64,000 nucleotides of DNA from Macrosoma leucophasiata (lineage: Eukaryota; Arthropoda; Insecta; Lepidoptera; Hedylidae). The position numbers were made by a program, and so were the translations under genes. Below the pieces are notes generated by a model. That model worked only from the letters and a program-made list of their open reading frames with translations. It ran no database searches and had not been told where the DNA came from. Each line of letters opens with the position of its first letter. Positions within the stretch are counted from its first letter, which is position 1. This document shows positions 56,101-60,157 of this stretch, one piece after another. The stretch is taken from the NCBI GenBank assembly GCA_036365455.1, contig JAWQUS010000020.1:717001-781000 (forward strand), read 5' to 3'.

Positions 56101-58252
56101 TAAGAATATCTGATCCAGTAGTTAGTACGCTTGATACCTACATAAAAACAAAAAATAAACATAATCAAAGATAAGAACGCTTAATCAAAGAGAATAATAG
56201 TTTCAAAGTGCTAATAAAGCTTATTTGCAGGCACAGCTAATCACAGCTAATAGTAGGGGAAATTAAGAAGGGATTTTTGGATTTACTTGAGCGCGTCAGA
56301 TTTAGATATGGCAGATATTTTGCACCATGGAGATCATAATTTTTCAGTATAATTCAAAATAAAAAATTAATCTTTGAGTTAAGCTGACCCTAGTATACCT
56401 GAACTTTTTCTTTAGTTATGCTCACCTCATGCTATAGTAATGAAAATTTAAACGTCTGCCATAACTTAGCATACCTTATAATGTAATTCTACATTCGCCT
56501 AGTTATTATACGTGTTTATCGAAGTGCTAATAACTTATAGTGCTTAACCTTATTGATCATGCTCAAATATTACACTCTGTAGTATCATTACTATTAGTAA
56601 AGGCCAAATTCATGACTGTGTAAATGTTTTGATTGTTAATTCACATTTAAAGCATTGTGCTGTTTATTTTTCGCAATAACACATGAGCGTGAACTTTAGA
56701 AATTAAAGAAAACAAAACGGAAAGAAAAATTTGACTTCGGGCAGGAATTGAACCTGCGACCTCAGGATAACCAGTCCAGCCGCTACGCTACCGAAGTTAG
56801 TAAGTGGTAAAGCGGCTGGACTGGTTATCCTGAGGTCGCAGGTTCAATTCCTGCCCGAAGTCAATTTTTTCTTTCCGTTTTTTTCTTCTTTAATTTAAAG
56901 CATTTGTCGTTAATATTTATATGGATGTAAGGATGTAAGGATTTGAGTTTCAATTTTTAGATTATCTTCAGAGTCGGGCATCTTTTCTATTGCAATTTAT
57001 ATGTCAGCCAAGTCATCAACTAATTCTATGTAAAAATTTGCCAAATCAAATCACGAACTCTTGATTTATTAAACGACTTCAAAAAAAGAAGGAGGTTAAA
57101 TTTTTAGACTTCAGGCGAGACACGAACTCGCGGCCTACTGGGAATCTAGTCTCGCCTGAAGTCTAAAAATTTTTCTTTCCATTTTTCTTTAAAATAAAAT
57201 ATATTTCACAAGCATGTGTTAATGCGAAATAATATAAAAACAATTAAGAAGGAGGTTCTCAATTGGTCCGGAATTTTTTTTTTTGTATATTCTCCGATAA
57301 TTTGAAAACGCCTGTACCGATTTGGATTATTTTTTTTTTGTTTGAAAGAGTGTGCCTCACAGTTGCTCCCATTGTAACCATGTCAATATGTGATGATGAG
57401 ATCACATGCACAATGTGATGAAGTGGAACTGATGATAAGGACTATAGATAGTACCTTCGTAATTGAAATAGCTACCTACTTTTACTGTAATACTTAATAC
57501 TCAAAATAGTAACACCAATAAAAAACATTTTTCTTTAATTACATACCTACCTACTTATAAATAAGAAGTAGGTAAGTACGTAGCCCATATTAAAGTAATT
57601 GTCTTATTATAATTAATAGGTTACGTGTTTATTCCCTTAAAATGAAATTATCTAATTGAGTTTACTTTTCGCTTTTGAGTGTCTATTCAGTTTTTTTAAG
57701 GCGGTTTTTTTATCTTAATCCTTGTTCATCAGCGCATACAGGAGGTTCTACGTTTTTATAACGGTTAATTACTTCAGCGGAAAGACGTCAACTGCTGGAC
57801 TTAAGCCAATGATGTTCACAACTTGGTTGTGAACATCATTGGCTTAACCTTCTCCCATAACTCAAAATGACGCATTTTGAGTTATGGGAGAATACACTTG
57901 GCATGCGAATCGGTGATCGCAATGGCGATAGTTTTATCGCGGGACGCTGCTGCCAATCACGTGATATTGCATTTACTATTGTCCTATTCAATTGGTTTGA
58001 CCATAATTATTCAACTGGAAGAATTCTCCTCCAGTAGTGGGCGTTGGTTCGTCACTTACAAGCGCTGGGAGCGCTTGTATTCCACCAATATGATGAAAAA
58101 TGATCACTGAGTAAAATAGGTTATTTTCCAATATCCCACGGGATCGGGATTAACACATGTAAAACAGCGGCAAACTGTTAGTCTAGTAGACCTACTTACT
58201 GCCGTGAATGCACTGATAAATATTAACAAAAATCACTAACCGTAAACTTCAT
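29649..58252 (-). CDS. secreted Gln/Pro/Tyr-rich structural protein, six exons, 507 residues
   Basis: Spliced coding sequence: 58252-58241, 55361-55220, 53682-53603, 34634-34515, 31372-30983, 30428-29649 (1524 bases including TGA). Every junction has GT-AG ends and the phases add up exactly, which is the main evidence. Residues 1-16 form a signal peptide ([16 protein letters not shown]). Residues 17-52 are basic, with two DKR sites resembling proprotein cleavage points. Residues 53-118 are a mixed Pro/Ser region. From about 125 to 470 the chain is very rich in Gln, Pro and Tyr, with repeats such as QYQPQ and QFQ. The end is less repetitive ([11 protein letters not shown]). There is no enzyme motif and no Cys after the signal peptide. 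A four-codon first exon followed by a long intron is common in insect cuticle-protein genes. I infer an extracellular matrix, cuticle or silk role. I do not recognise the family. The introns are filled with repeats. Confidence 0.8.
30690..30925 (-). repeat. family J element inside intron 5
   Basis: A (ATC)n run, then CTCCCCATAAGAGGG, CGCCACGCCTGGCATGC and GGAATGGTTTGATAGCC. Ends about 60 bases before the donor of exon 5. Confidence 0.5.
30983..31372 (-). CDS. Q-rich gene, exon 5
   Basis: Residues 119-248, phase 0 at both ends. Acceptor CTTTCAATTCACAG then CTC; donor CAG then GTATGT. Starts [19 protein letters not shown], becomes Gln-rich ([19 protein letters not shown]), and ends in a charged [11 protein letters not shown]. 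The frame stays open through both flanking introns for a short way, so the splice sites rather than stops set the limits. Confidence 0.8.
31503..31736 (-). repeat. family A in intron 4, internally deleted
   Basis: TTTTTTTATGATTTGGCAAAC to CTACCACCAGTAAAA. The GCCTCTGTGCCGGAAATTAC block is missing. Ends 130 bases upstream of exon 5. Confidence 0.75.
32086..32308 (-). repeat. family A in intron 4, internally deleted
   Basis: TTTTTTTTGTAATGAAATTGG onward. After GCGTTGCATACAG about 50 bases are foreign, and the family resumes at GCACCACCGCATTACC. Confidence 0.65.
32447..32624. repeat. family I inverted-repeat element
   Basis: Left arm AAACTTGCGGCTTTTCTCGC pairs with right arm GCGAGAAAACCCGCAAGTT across about 140 bases. 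The centre holds GACGTTTCGGTTGCTTTCC and CATGGTCACAGACAGACTG. Looks like two half-elements head to head. Confidence 0.55.
32889..33036. mobile_element. MITE with GGGTTGCACC-type inverted ends
   Basis: CTGGGTTGCACC at the left and GATGTAACCCCTGC at the right, with inner pairing of TTATTGTAACATTTCACATC against GAAATGTAACAATAA. Same family as 49552-49692. Inside intron 4. Confidence 0.55.
33040..34000. other. intron 4 sequence; decayed SINE tail at 33327-33495
   Basis: Positions 33327-33495 are a weak minus-strand family C tail (AAGGGGTAGACAGAGG, then GGTGGTTAGCC). CTAGACTAGACAAATGGCTGAT-like strings occur near 33650 and 33865, a local direct duplication. A family J trace (GATGGGCCACCTGATGGAAA) lies at 33737. 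No gene. Confidence 0.4.
34028..34306 (+). repeat. family A, full length, in intron 4
   Basis: CTACTGGTGGTAAAGCTTCA to TTACATTACATAAAAA. Opposite to the host gene's direction. Confidence 0.8.
34515..34634 (-). CDS. Q-rich gene, exon 4
   Basis: Residues 79-118, phase 0 at both ends. Acceptor GTACCATTTTCAG then CAG; donor TCTAGG then GTGAGT. Encodes [20 protein letters not shown] and then a less biased [15 protein letters not shown], the most ordinary-looking part of the protein. Confidence 0.75.
34706..34825. mobile_element. short GC-rich MITE
   Basis: Imperfect inverted ends: GGGCGGTAGGCATAGATCA at the left and TCCTATGCCTTTCGCCC at the right. The core (CACCGGCCGCGGCGGACCGG) is far more GC-rich than the intron around it. 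Confidence 0.5.
35100..35479. other. intron 3, nothing recognised
   Basis: AT-rich, with a short local repeat (ACATCACTATCTATAGGTAT and ACATCTACATCACTCC). Confidence 0.35.
35480..35690 (-). mobile_element. foldback MITE, family G, in intron 3
   Basis: GTTGAGCGTTTTCTCTTTCG and AGGGATAACGCTCTTCGAAG face each other around CTATCAGTGCTTACG. Inverse orientation of the 20845 copy. Confidence 0.5.
35966..36186 (-). mobile_element. family C SINE without head, in intron 3
   Basis: GAAACTTCACGCCTGTAATT to ACCAGAGATAAAAGGCGTGA. The tRNA-like head is replaced by unrelated sequence. Confidence 0.65.
36536..36722 (-). repeat. family D, truncated, joined to family A
   Basis: From GGCCCCGCGGCTGGTGTAGA to the GCAGTCGTTAAACGG block, then a direct junction with a family A piece at 36723. 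Confidence 0.65.
36723..36867 (+). repeat. family A, 3' half
   Basis: AGAGGCATTCCTTAGGCCTC to CCATAACATAAAAAA. Confidence 0.75.
36962..37055 (-). repeat. family A, strongly decayed fragment
   Basis: GTGCAGTTCACATTGATGGT and AACTAACGGTCAAAATACGG are the only landmarks left. Confidence 0.45.
37325..37355 (-). repeat. family A 3' tip, interrupted by a second copy
   Basis: CTATGTAATGAAGGTGGCAA is the tip of an older copy, and a younger one follows directly at 37356. Confidence 0.5.
37356..37646 (-). repeat. family A, full length, close to consensus
   Basis: A 12-T run, GTAATGGAACTGG to CTACCACCAGTAA. Has the GAGCTCCGGCTCTGGAGCTC inverted block near its 5' end. Confidence 0.85.
37711..37766. 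repeat. perfect hairpin, 25-bp arms, 6-base loop
   Basis: Arm 37711-37735 (ACCAAATATAAAATTGAC...) is exactly inverted at 37742-37766 around AACTAC. Lies in intron 3, just past a family A copy. Confidence 0.85.
38107..38220 (-). repeat. family A, 3' part
   Basis: TTTTTTTATGTAACGAAGG to GAGGTCAAAATGTATAG. Confidence 0.7.
38230..39150. other. intron 3, no element recognised; TATA-like site at 38792
   Basis: CACTATAAATAAG at 38792 is a strong TATA-like string, and the same 13 bases occur at 46609. No downstream exon could be supported at either place. Confidence 0.35.
39153..39323 (-). repeat. family A, 3' half
   Basis: TTTTTTATGTAAGAAAGGTGG to CTACGGGACCATGCA, in the GTGATAGTTACTACGG subfamily. 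Confidence 0.75.
39399..39622 (+). repeat. family J, longest copy
   Basis: GGGACCTGATGATCCCATCG, CATTAGTGCAGTCAGGTGAC, ATTCCAATCGGGCGGTGGC and CTCCCTTATGGGGAGGC. Combines the blocks seen separately at 24610 and 26825 and, inverted, at 30690. Confidence 0.5.
39626..39813 (+). mobile_element. family B tRNA-derived SINE, near full length
   Basis: Head GGTTAGTCCAGCGGTGTG with B box GGTTTGATCC; body GGTTTATACCAACTGCGGGG; ends ATTTTATTTAA. The GTGTATGTGTTGTATGTG part is lost. Confidence 0.75.
39887..40135 (+). mobile_element. family C SINE head, split by a MITE
   Basis: CTGCCTCAGCATTGTAGTGG before the MITE and GTTTCGAACCCCGGATCGG after it together form one tRNA-like head. The B box lies just past the insertion. 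Confidence 0.6.
39943..40078. mobile_element. foldback MITE nested in a SINE head
   Basis: Arms 39944-40002 and 40018-40077 pair almost fully (ACGAGATTCACAGACCGCAC versus the inverse of GTGCGGTCTTTGAATCTCGT). CCTAG flanks both sides (39938-39942, 40079-40083), as a 5-bp target duplication would. A longer relative is at 46893-47130. Confidence 0.7.
40257..40345 (+). repeat. family A internal fragment, decayed
   Basis: TTAAATGGTAGACAGCACTA and GGTAATGCATGGTCCG. Confidence 0.45.
40425..40547 (+). mobile_element. family G MITE, partial
   Basis: GAGACAATCGATTAGTTTCG, GTTATCTCTGCTGCACACTG and AAGCACTGATAGTCAGG match 20845. The right arm is missing, cut by the RTE end. Confidence 0.5.
40548..40905 (-). 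mobile_element. RTE-like non-LTR retrotransposon, 3' stub
   Basis: The minus frame 40885-40598 encodes the typical end of an RTE-type endonuclease/reverse transcriptase: [18 protein letters not shown], then [30 protein letters not shown] and W...FDRSAW. The usual EAYVQQ end is readable one frame over, so there is a frameshift near 40590. Its 3' end has the ATATGATGATC-like tail. Catalytic domains are absent. Confidence 0.8.
40955..41000 (+). repeat. family A 3' tip
   Basis: CAGTGTGAACTTCATGCTTG to CATTCATGACAATGC. Confidence 0.45.
41080..41190 (+). repeat. local direct repeat, copy 1
   Basis: CCCCAAGTCACGCAGCGGAT to the AATTTAGGAGTCAGGA block. Copy 2 is at 41490-41602 with a few small indels. 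Confidence 0.75.
41490..41602 (+). repeat. local direct repeat, copy 2
   Basis: Matches 41080-41190, differing by the loss of TAATTTCCCC-like bases and by scattered substitutions. Confidence 0.75.
41672..41833 (+). repeat. 83-bp tandem duplication
   Basis: TTAAGAAGTGAGAATAAGG starts at 41672 and again at 41755. The second unit is essentially identical to the first, so the event is young. Confidence 0.85.
42053..42425 (+). repeat. family F, full-length-looking copy
   Basis: CTAGCTGACCCGGCAAACTT, GTGGGAATGAGTGATTTTC, TTCATTCGAATCCGTCCAG and a short ACAGACAAA tract, ending TTTTATTACATGTATAG. Almost identical to 480-770. Confidence 0.6.
42883..43053 (+). repeat. family A, 3' half
   Basis: ACCCTGTAATTTCAGGCAC to CACTTCAATAAAATAAAAAA. 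Confidence 0.75.
43130..43415 (-). repeat. non-LTR element 3' end
   Basis: Starts AAATTCAAATCATTTATTTC, a common reverse-lying LINE tail, and contains GAGTTCCAAGTGCAGGCAC and CCAACAAACTCAGCG as at 22740-22785. Confidence 0.55.
43600..44085 (+). repeat. (CTGT)n-bearing decayed elements
   Basis: TTATAATAAAACTGTAGAAG, an uninterrupted (TGTC)n tract near 43735 and TACTAGTCCGATTACAATG. This is the lepidopteran-style 'microsatellite inside a repeat' arrangement. Confidence 0.5.
44090..44300 (+). repeat. (CTGT)n repeat with GTGATAGCTAGAAAGCTAAC block
   Basis: A (TGTC)n tract at 44113-44150, then GCTGTATCTCATAAATAGTG. The same block without the tract is at 51170-51260. Confidence 0.5.
44390..44590 (+). 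repeat. decayed element ending GCCGCGGGCAACAGCTAG
   Basis: TAATATTATAAATGCGAAAG, a (TCTG)n tract, CGACTGAACCGACTTTAATG and GGCGAAGCCGCGGGCAACAG. The end is the inverse of the start of the element at 45035. Confidence 0.6.
44640..44685. repeat. near-perfect hairpin, 21-bp arms, 4-base loop
   Basis: Arms 44640-44660 and 44665-44685 with one mismatch, around TAGC. Sits exactly at the truncated left edge of a family D copy. Confidence 0.8.
44686..45008 (+). repeat. family D, 5' edge replaced by a hairpin
   Basis: From CTCGTGCCCTTCCTC to CGATCTACACCAGCCGC. The usual (ATA)n and GTCCCACTGCTGGG start is missing. Confidence 0.7.
45035..45225 (+). repeat. dispersed element starting ACTAGCTGTTGCCCGCGGCT
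   Basis: Also has CCCGAGACCTTTCCAACG and TTCTTGCGTTCTGGAGTTAT and ends TTATATTATAGATG. The opening is widespread in lepidopteran genomes. Noncoding. Confidence 0.6.
45243..45319. repeat. perfect hairpin, 36-bp arms, 5-base loop
   Basis: Arm 45243-45278 (TCAAACTGGTCTGTCGATAT...) is exactly inverted at 45284-45319 around GTGTA. The longest perfect short-loop foldback in the window. Confidence 0.9.
45500..45745 (-). repeat. family A, left member of an inverted pair
   Basis: TTTTTTTATGTAATGGAAG to GCGGCAAGTATACATAGG. Truncated at its 5' end where it meets the next copy. Confidence 0.8.
45746..45972 (+). repeat. family A, right member of an inverted pair
   Basis: TAGGCACCACCGCCCGTAAG to CACTTCATGACATAAAAA. 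More diverged than its partner, so the two are different insertions rather than one inverted duplication. Confidence 0.7.
46120..46320 (+). repeat. decayed element with (GACA)n tract
   Basis: GGTGCCAAATTTCAAGTCCC, a GGACAGACAGACAG tract, and TACGGAACCCTAAAAAG. The reversed GGGTTCCGTA motif also occurs at 42800. Confidence 0.55.
46450..46890. other. intron 3, TATA-like site at 46609 but no gene
   Basis: GTTCAGTCAACTGAAC at about 46552 is a perfect 16-bp palindrome. CACTATAAATAAG follows at about 46609. No exon could be tied to them. Confidence 0.3.
46893..47130. mobile_element. foldback MITE, longer relative of 39943-40078
   Basis: TTCAGAGACCGCTCTACGAC at the left faces GTTGTAGTGCAGTTTGTGAA at the right. 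The inner arms carry TTTCAATGTTTATTTTG and CAAAATAAACATTAAAAG. The centre is AT-rich and noncoding. Confidence 0.6.
47266..47441 (-). repeat. family A, 3' part
   Basis: CTTTTTATGTAACAACGG to CGTTTAACCCGAACACAAT. Confidence 0.65.
47444..47686 (-). mobile_element. family B tRNA-derived SINE, near full length
   Basis: The head is at the right end (GGTTAGTCCAGCGGTGTG on the minus strand, B box GGTTCGATCC). The body carries the CATACAACACATACAC run. Ends in AATAAATAAAATACGC at the left. Confidence 0.75.
47823..47910 (+). repeat. family H fragment, weak
   Basis: GGCGGCATATATCGAGACGG and CAGCGAGAGCAGAAGGAGCG resemble 24215-24270. Confidence 0.35.
48274..48783. mobile_element. 510-bp element with 14-bp perfect inverted ends
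   Basis: AAAGGAGATGTTGC at 48274-48287 is exactly inverted at 48770-48783. The interior is AT-rich with no open frame and includes ATGGCGGGCAATGTCAC and CGCCGCCATGTTGAATATGG. A nonautonomous DNA transposon is the simplest reading. No target duplication was evident. Confidence 0.55.
49089..49257 (+). repeat. family A, 3' half
   Basis: ATGTACGGCCCCCTAATTGC to CATTACATAAAAAAAA. Confidence 0.75.
49375..49522 (+). mobile_element. MITE with CCCCTTTATTCATAAACG ends
   Basis: Inverted ends CCCCTTTATTCATAAACGTA and ATTATGAATAAGGGGG; core CTTTGTCCTTTTCTATCCTG. A second copy in inverse orientation is at 50441-50593. Confidence 0.65.
49552..49692. mobile_element. MITE with CGGTTGCACCAAAA ends
   Basis: CGGTTGCACCAAAATATTCG faces ATTATTTTGGTTTAACCG, with inner TGTAAAATGTTACATCC and AGATGTAAAATTTTA. 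Same family as 32889-33036. Confidence 0.55.
49700..50120. other. intron 3, nothing recognised
   Basis: AT-rich; no element ends, frames or splice pairs of note. Confidence 0.35.
50122..50283 (+). repeat. family A, 3' half
   Basis: ATAACTATCACAGAGACATAAT to CTTCATTACATAAAAAA. Confidence 0.75.
50441..50593 (-). mobile_element. second MITE copy, inverse of 49375-49522
   Basis: CCCCTTTATTCATAAACGTG to CGTTTATGAATGAGGGGG, with the core block reversed. Confidence 0.65.
50595..50782 (+). repeat. family A, 5'-truncated
   Basis: Starts at TGTACAGCACTAGCGTG, directly after the MITE, and ends CACTTCATGATACAAAAA. Confidence 0.7.
51130..51300 (+). repeat. decayed GGGTTCCATACCTA element
   Basis: Shares GTGATAGCTAGAAAGCTGA and TACTGTTGCCGCTATAA with 44160-44235. 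Confidence 0.45.
51388..51690 (+). repeat. 35-bp minisatellite, about 8.5 units
   Basis: Unit TTGCTTTTATCTGTTCAGCA plus GCTAACTTCAGACTG, exact 35-base spacing (ATCTG at 51431, 51466 and onward). Outer units are more diverged than inner ones, as expected for unequal exchange. Lies in intron 3. Confidence 0.9.
52010..52215 (+). repeat. family J-like element
   Basis: ACGGGCCATCTGATGGAAAG, GGTTTGATTGCCACTGTTGG and GGACCAACACGTCCCG. Related to 30690 and 57880. Confidence 0.5.
52280..52375 (+). repeat. SINE tail fragment
   Basis: ATGTATCTTCACGCCAGGTC and ACGGGGTAGGCAGAGAGTG, shared with 14235-14290. Confidence 0.4.
52450..52760. other. intron 3, nothing recognised
   Basis: Slightly GC-richer than average at 52530-52640; no frame or repeat assigned. 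Confidence 0.35.
52763..53016 (-). repeat. family A, internally shortened
   Basis: TTCTTTATGAGACGAAGG to CTCTACCACCAGTAAAA. The GATAGTGCTGAACACTACC block is lost. Confidence 0.75.
53150..53235 (+). repeat. family A internal fragment
   Basis: GGGCGTAAGCACCACCGCATT to GGTAATATATGGG. Confidence 0.5.
53281..53460. mobile_element. hAT-like MITE with GACCCC-rich body
   Basis: CCAGAGGTTCAAAACC at the left and GGTTTGGGAATCACTGG-like ACTTTGGGAATCACTGG at the right. The inner GTAGACCCC and GTGGACCCC strings repeat. Near-matching flanks GTTTAAA and AGTAAAC may be an eroded 8-bp duplication. Resembles the CAGTGGTTCCCAAA-ended hAT MITEs of insects. Confidence 0.55.
53603..53682 (-). CDS. Q-rich gene, exon 3
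   Basis: Completes codon 52 and codes residues 53-78, [18 protein letters not shown] then PSEKSPSQ. Acceptor AACTTATTCCGCAG; donor CACAG then GTAGGA. 80 bases, entering in phase 1 and leaving in phase 0. Confidence 0.75.
53776..53846 (+). repeat. family A 5' fragment
   Basis: ACTGGTGGTTGAGCTACAGT to ATAATATAGTTTGCCG, cut by the LINE fragment that follows. Confidence 0.6.
53850..54006 (-). mobile_element. non-LTR reverse transcriptase C-terminal fragment
   Basis: The minus frame reads [20 protein letters not shown], then [20 protein letters not shown] and a stop, an ORF2 end typical of insect LINEs. Both sides are cut by other repeats. Confidence 0.65.
54007..54450 (-). mobile_element. second copy of the LINE stub seen at 4495-5110
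   Basis: A minus frame near 54300-54430 reads [17 protein letters not shown], homologous to FYSNSFAVTSIKLWNTL at 4495-5110. It then hits a stop early. The 3' UTR (54007-54280) has TTCTTTATTGTACACCA and AGACAACCTTTGGGTTT. Dead. Confidence 0.65.
54472..54711 (+). repeat. family A, 5'-truncated
   Basis: TTACCTAATCTACTTGCCGC to CCAGTACATAAAAA. TTTGCCACTT is duplicated near the 3' end. Confidence 0.75.
54884..55135 (+). repeat. family A in intron 2
   Basis: TACTGGTGGTCGAGTTCCAG to CTTCTTCACATAAAAAAA. Carries a small internal duplication of the AATGTCTATA block. Confidence 0.75.
55220..55361 (-). CDS. Q-rich gene, exon 2
   Basis: Codes residues 5-51 and the first base of codon 52. Acceptor ATTCTATCTCAG then ACA; donor CCTACAG then GTAAGA. 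Supplies most of the signal peptide (LLLLAACHAA) and the basic stretch with TDKR and LDKR. Confidence 0.8.
55714..56002 (+). repeat. family A, full length, in intron 1
   Basis: TTTTACTGGTGGTAGAGCTC to TTATTACATTAAAAAAAAA. Close to consensus. Confidence 0.85.
56050..56640. other. intron 1, nothing recognised
   Basis: AT-rich without element ends or splice-paired exons. Confidence 0.35.
56657..56892 (-). mobile_element. family E, palindromic copy with 12-bp target duplication
   Basis: ATTTAAAGCATT flanks both ends (56645-56656 and 56893-56904). From left to right: tail inverse (TTTTTCGCAATAACACATG), linker, tRNA-like head on the minus strand (CTTCGGTAGCGTAGCGGCTG ... GGTTCAATTCCTGCC), a 26-base loop, then an inverted copy of the head and linker. 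Arms of about 70 bases are near perfect. Confidence 0.75.
57098..57245 (+). mobile_element. family E, short foldback copy with 12-bp target duplication
   Basis: AAGAAGGAGGTT lies at 57086-57097 and 57246-57257. The insert starts with an inverted head part, turns at GGGAATCTAGT, and continues into CTCGCCTGAAGTC, the linker and the tail CACAAGCATGTGTTAATGCG, AATAATATAAAA. The site lies inside an older repeat (ACGACTTCAAAAAAAG...TCAATTGGTCCGG), which shows what the empty site looked like. Confidence 0.75.
57350..57790. other. intron 1, nothing recognised
   Basis: AT-rich; a short inverted string TACCTACCTACTTATA/TAAGAAGTAGGTAAGTA near 57544-57578. Confidence 0.35.
57801..57847. repeat. perfect hairpin, 22-bp arms, TTG loop
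   Basis: Arms 57801-57822 and 57826-57847 (TTAAGCCAATGATGTTCACA...). Two bases separate it from the next hairpin. Confidence 0.9.
57850..57892. repeat. perfect hairpin, 20-bp arms, ACG loop
   Basis: Arms 57850-57869 (TTCTCCCATAACTCAAAATG) and 57873-57892. Forms a doublet with the hairpin to its left. Confidence 0.9.
57893..58085 (+). repeat. family J-like element
   Basis: TTGGCATGCGAATCGGTGAT, ATCGCAATGGCGATAGTTTT, ATTCAATTGGTTTGACC and AGTGGGCGTTGGTTCGTCAC follow the family J order. Lies in intron 1, about 150 bases from exon 1. Confidence 0.45.
58241..58252 (-). CDS. Q-rich gene, exon 1 (start codon)
   Basis: ATG AAG TTT ACG (Met-Lys-Phe-Thr), then donor GTTAGT. A start exon of only four codons. 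Chosen because it completes a good signal peptide with exon 2 in phase 0 and lies about 55 bases past a TATA-like box. Confidence 0.7.
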
Positions 58253-58305
58253 TTTCACTATCACTTTTTAAAACGACAGCACCCGTGCGCCTGCGCACCC
58301 AGTAT

Positions 58306-58338
58306 GTGTGACGGCTCACTGCCACTGTCACTTTTATG
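58306..58338 (-). promoter_or_regulatory. core promoter of the Q-rich gene
   Basis: CATAAAAG (58338-58331) resembles a TATA box. About 28 bases downstream, TCACAC (58311-58306) is an initiator-like site. This predicts a 5' UTR of about 57 bases. Confidence 0.5.
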
Positions 58339-58379
58339 CTTATGCCGGCCAAACGCAGCTTTTTGCAATACTCCCGATG

Positions 58380-59200
58380 TGTATTGGACGTCGATAAAAT
58401 ATTGTAACGTCTGCATACGTTTAGTAGAAAAATGGTTGACTTAGACCGATTTCCAAAGCCTGGTTTTCAAATGCTATTTAAATTTACGCAAAATATATTC
58501 GAGTTTCAAATAAAGAATAACTTGTTTTCATATTTGCACGACTAATTTCACTAATTATTCGGAGAATAAAAAAACAACAAAAATTAAATTGCTATTCAAA
58601 AACGGCAATGCTAAAAAGTGAAAAATGACAGAATATAGATTTAATCCAACAGAGAAATGCACGTAATATTTTTTATATACACTTGTTATTTAAAAGTCTG
58701 GCCATCGATCACCGTCAAAAGTCGAGTGTCCGATATGGTACTTCAAGTATACATTTCTAAGATTTCCTTGATAATTTAACTGATTGAAAAATTTCTGACT
58801 TAAAGTTTTGACAAATTTGACAAATTTTAATAAAAACTTCCTGACCAAATGCAGTTTGAAAACTTTTTATAAAATTGACTCAAAATGTTTTTCAAAATTG
58901 GAGCGACTGACACGGTTAAGTAAAGAAAGTTATTGCTAACTACCCTTGCAATATTTTTAGTTGCAATAATAAAAAAAATATCTCTCGTGATAAAAAAATA
59001 CAGCTTACATTGAATAACAGATTATAAATACATAAATCTTGAAAACCACAGACTGCATATTTCATATTCGTCATAATCTCTTTTATTTAGTTCAATGACC
59101 AATTCACAGGGGCAGCACTAGTAGGTCACATAGACTTTATGTGAATGTCAAGCGCTTTCAGCAATAACTTGAATAGGCTTTGATCTAAATTCAAAGTATA
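58380..59200. other. upstream of the Q-rich gene, no element recognised
   Basis: Repeat-poor, AT-rich. Likely to hold the regulatory sequence of the gene, but no binding site can be named. Confidence 0.4.
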
Positions 59201-59333
59201 ACTTCACACCCACATTTTCTTAAACGGGTAGGCAAGGCATAAACATGTAGTCTTGCATGCATAAACTGTTGCTCTTCATTCTCAAACTCCGAAGGAGTGA
59301 CACTGATAATCTACCCAATGTACGTTGTGTGTT

Positions 59334-59545
59334 TGACGACCTGGTTAGTCCAGCGGTGTGAGATGACTGTTTGATTCGAAGACGACTGTTTGTTGGGTTC
59401 GATCCCCGCACCTGGACAAACATTTGTATGGCCCTCAGATATTTGTTTCGGGTCTGAGTGTTTGTGTATGTGTTGTATGTGTACAACGGCACCCACGACC
59501 CAGGTTTATACCTACTGTGGGGCTGTGAGTGTAAGGGTATTTAAT
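59334..59545 (+). mobile_element. family B tRNA-derived SINE, full length
   Basis: GGTTAGTCCAGCGGTGTG, B box GGTTCGATCC at 59396-59405, body GTGTATGTGTTGTATGTG, end GTGAGTGTAAGGGTATTTAA. A 17-base duplication lies inside the head (GACTGTTTG twice). Confidence 0.75.
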
Positions 59546-59574
59546 TAATTATTATTTTTTTTTTGATTCCGCAA

Positions 59575-60000
59575 CGTTCTTGTTTGGTTAGAGGCGTACG
59601 GACGGAAAGAGATCAGACGACCTCACGCTCGTACCTTGGCAGAACGGCAGATACCTCCTAATGCGATGTGTGTGTGTACTTTTGCCGCACCTCAGTTAGT
59701 TCTCTAGGGACGTTATCACGACGGCTGAGGCAGCTGCTATGACGAATCGGGAAAAAAGACGCACCTCTGTTACCGTGTTACCTGTGTGTCCCGTCCCGTT
59801 TTCCGTGGGAACTGCTTGGAATTGGGCGGTGTAGTCATTGTCATTTATCAGAGAAATTGGCCATCGGCTTAAAAATAGGCCTCTGCCGTTCCGGGTCGTT
59901 CCTATTATTACAAACACTGTGACACGTATTTTATCAGAGTATCCAATTTGGAGCCTCAAGTCTGGCAGTCACCTACTTACCACCACTGAGCCACCGAAAC
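59575..60000 (-). repeat. retroelement fragment
   Basis: The minus frame 59959-59696 reads TRNGRGLFLSRWPISLINDN, then TENGTGHTGNTVTEVRLFSR. I recall similar conceptual translations from repeats of other moths, so I treat it as transposon-derived and probably noncoding. Confidence 0.4.
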
Positions 60001-60157
60001 AGACAAATTAATCTTTTCAAATGAGGAAATCATTGTTATTTGTTATGTTATATTCACATTGCAAAAGGATATGCAGTTCCTATTAAGTAAGAGTAAGTAA
60101 GATTGCTAAATAGATAAAAATATTAAGCAATCAGCACTGCAATGACTTTAGAAAACT

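Noticed and set aside
59696..59959. 87-codon frame resembling sequences annotated in other moths
   Set aside because: The similarity I recall is to repeated, transposon-derived predictions. The region has no host-gene structure, so it is listed only as a repeat fragment.
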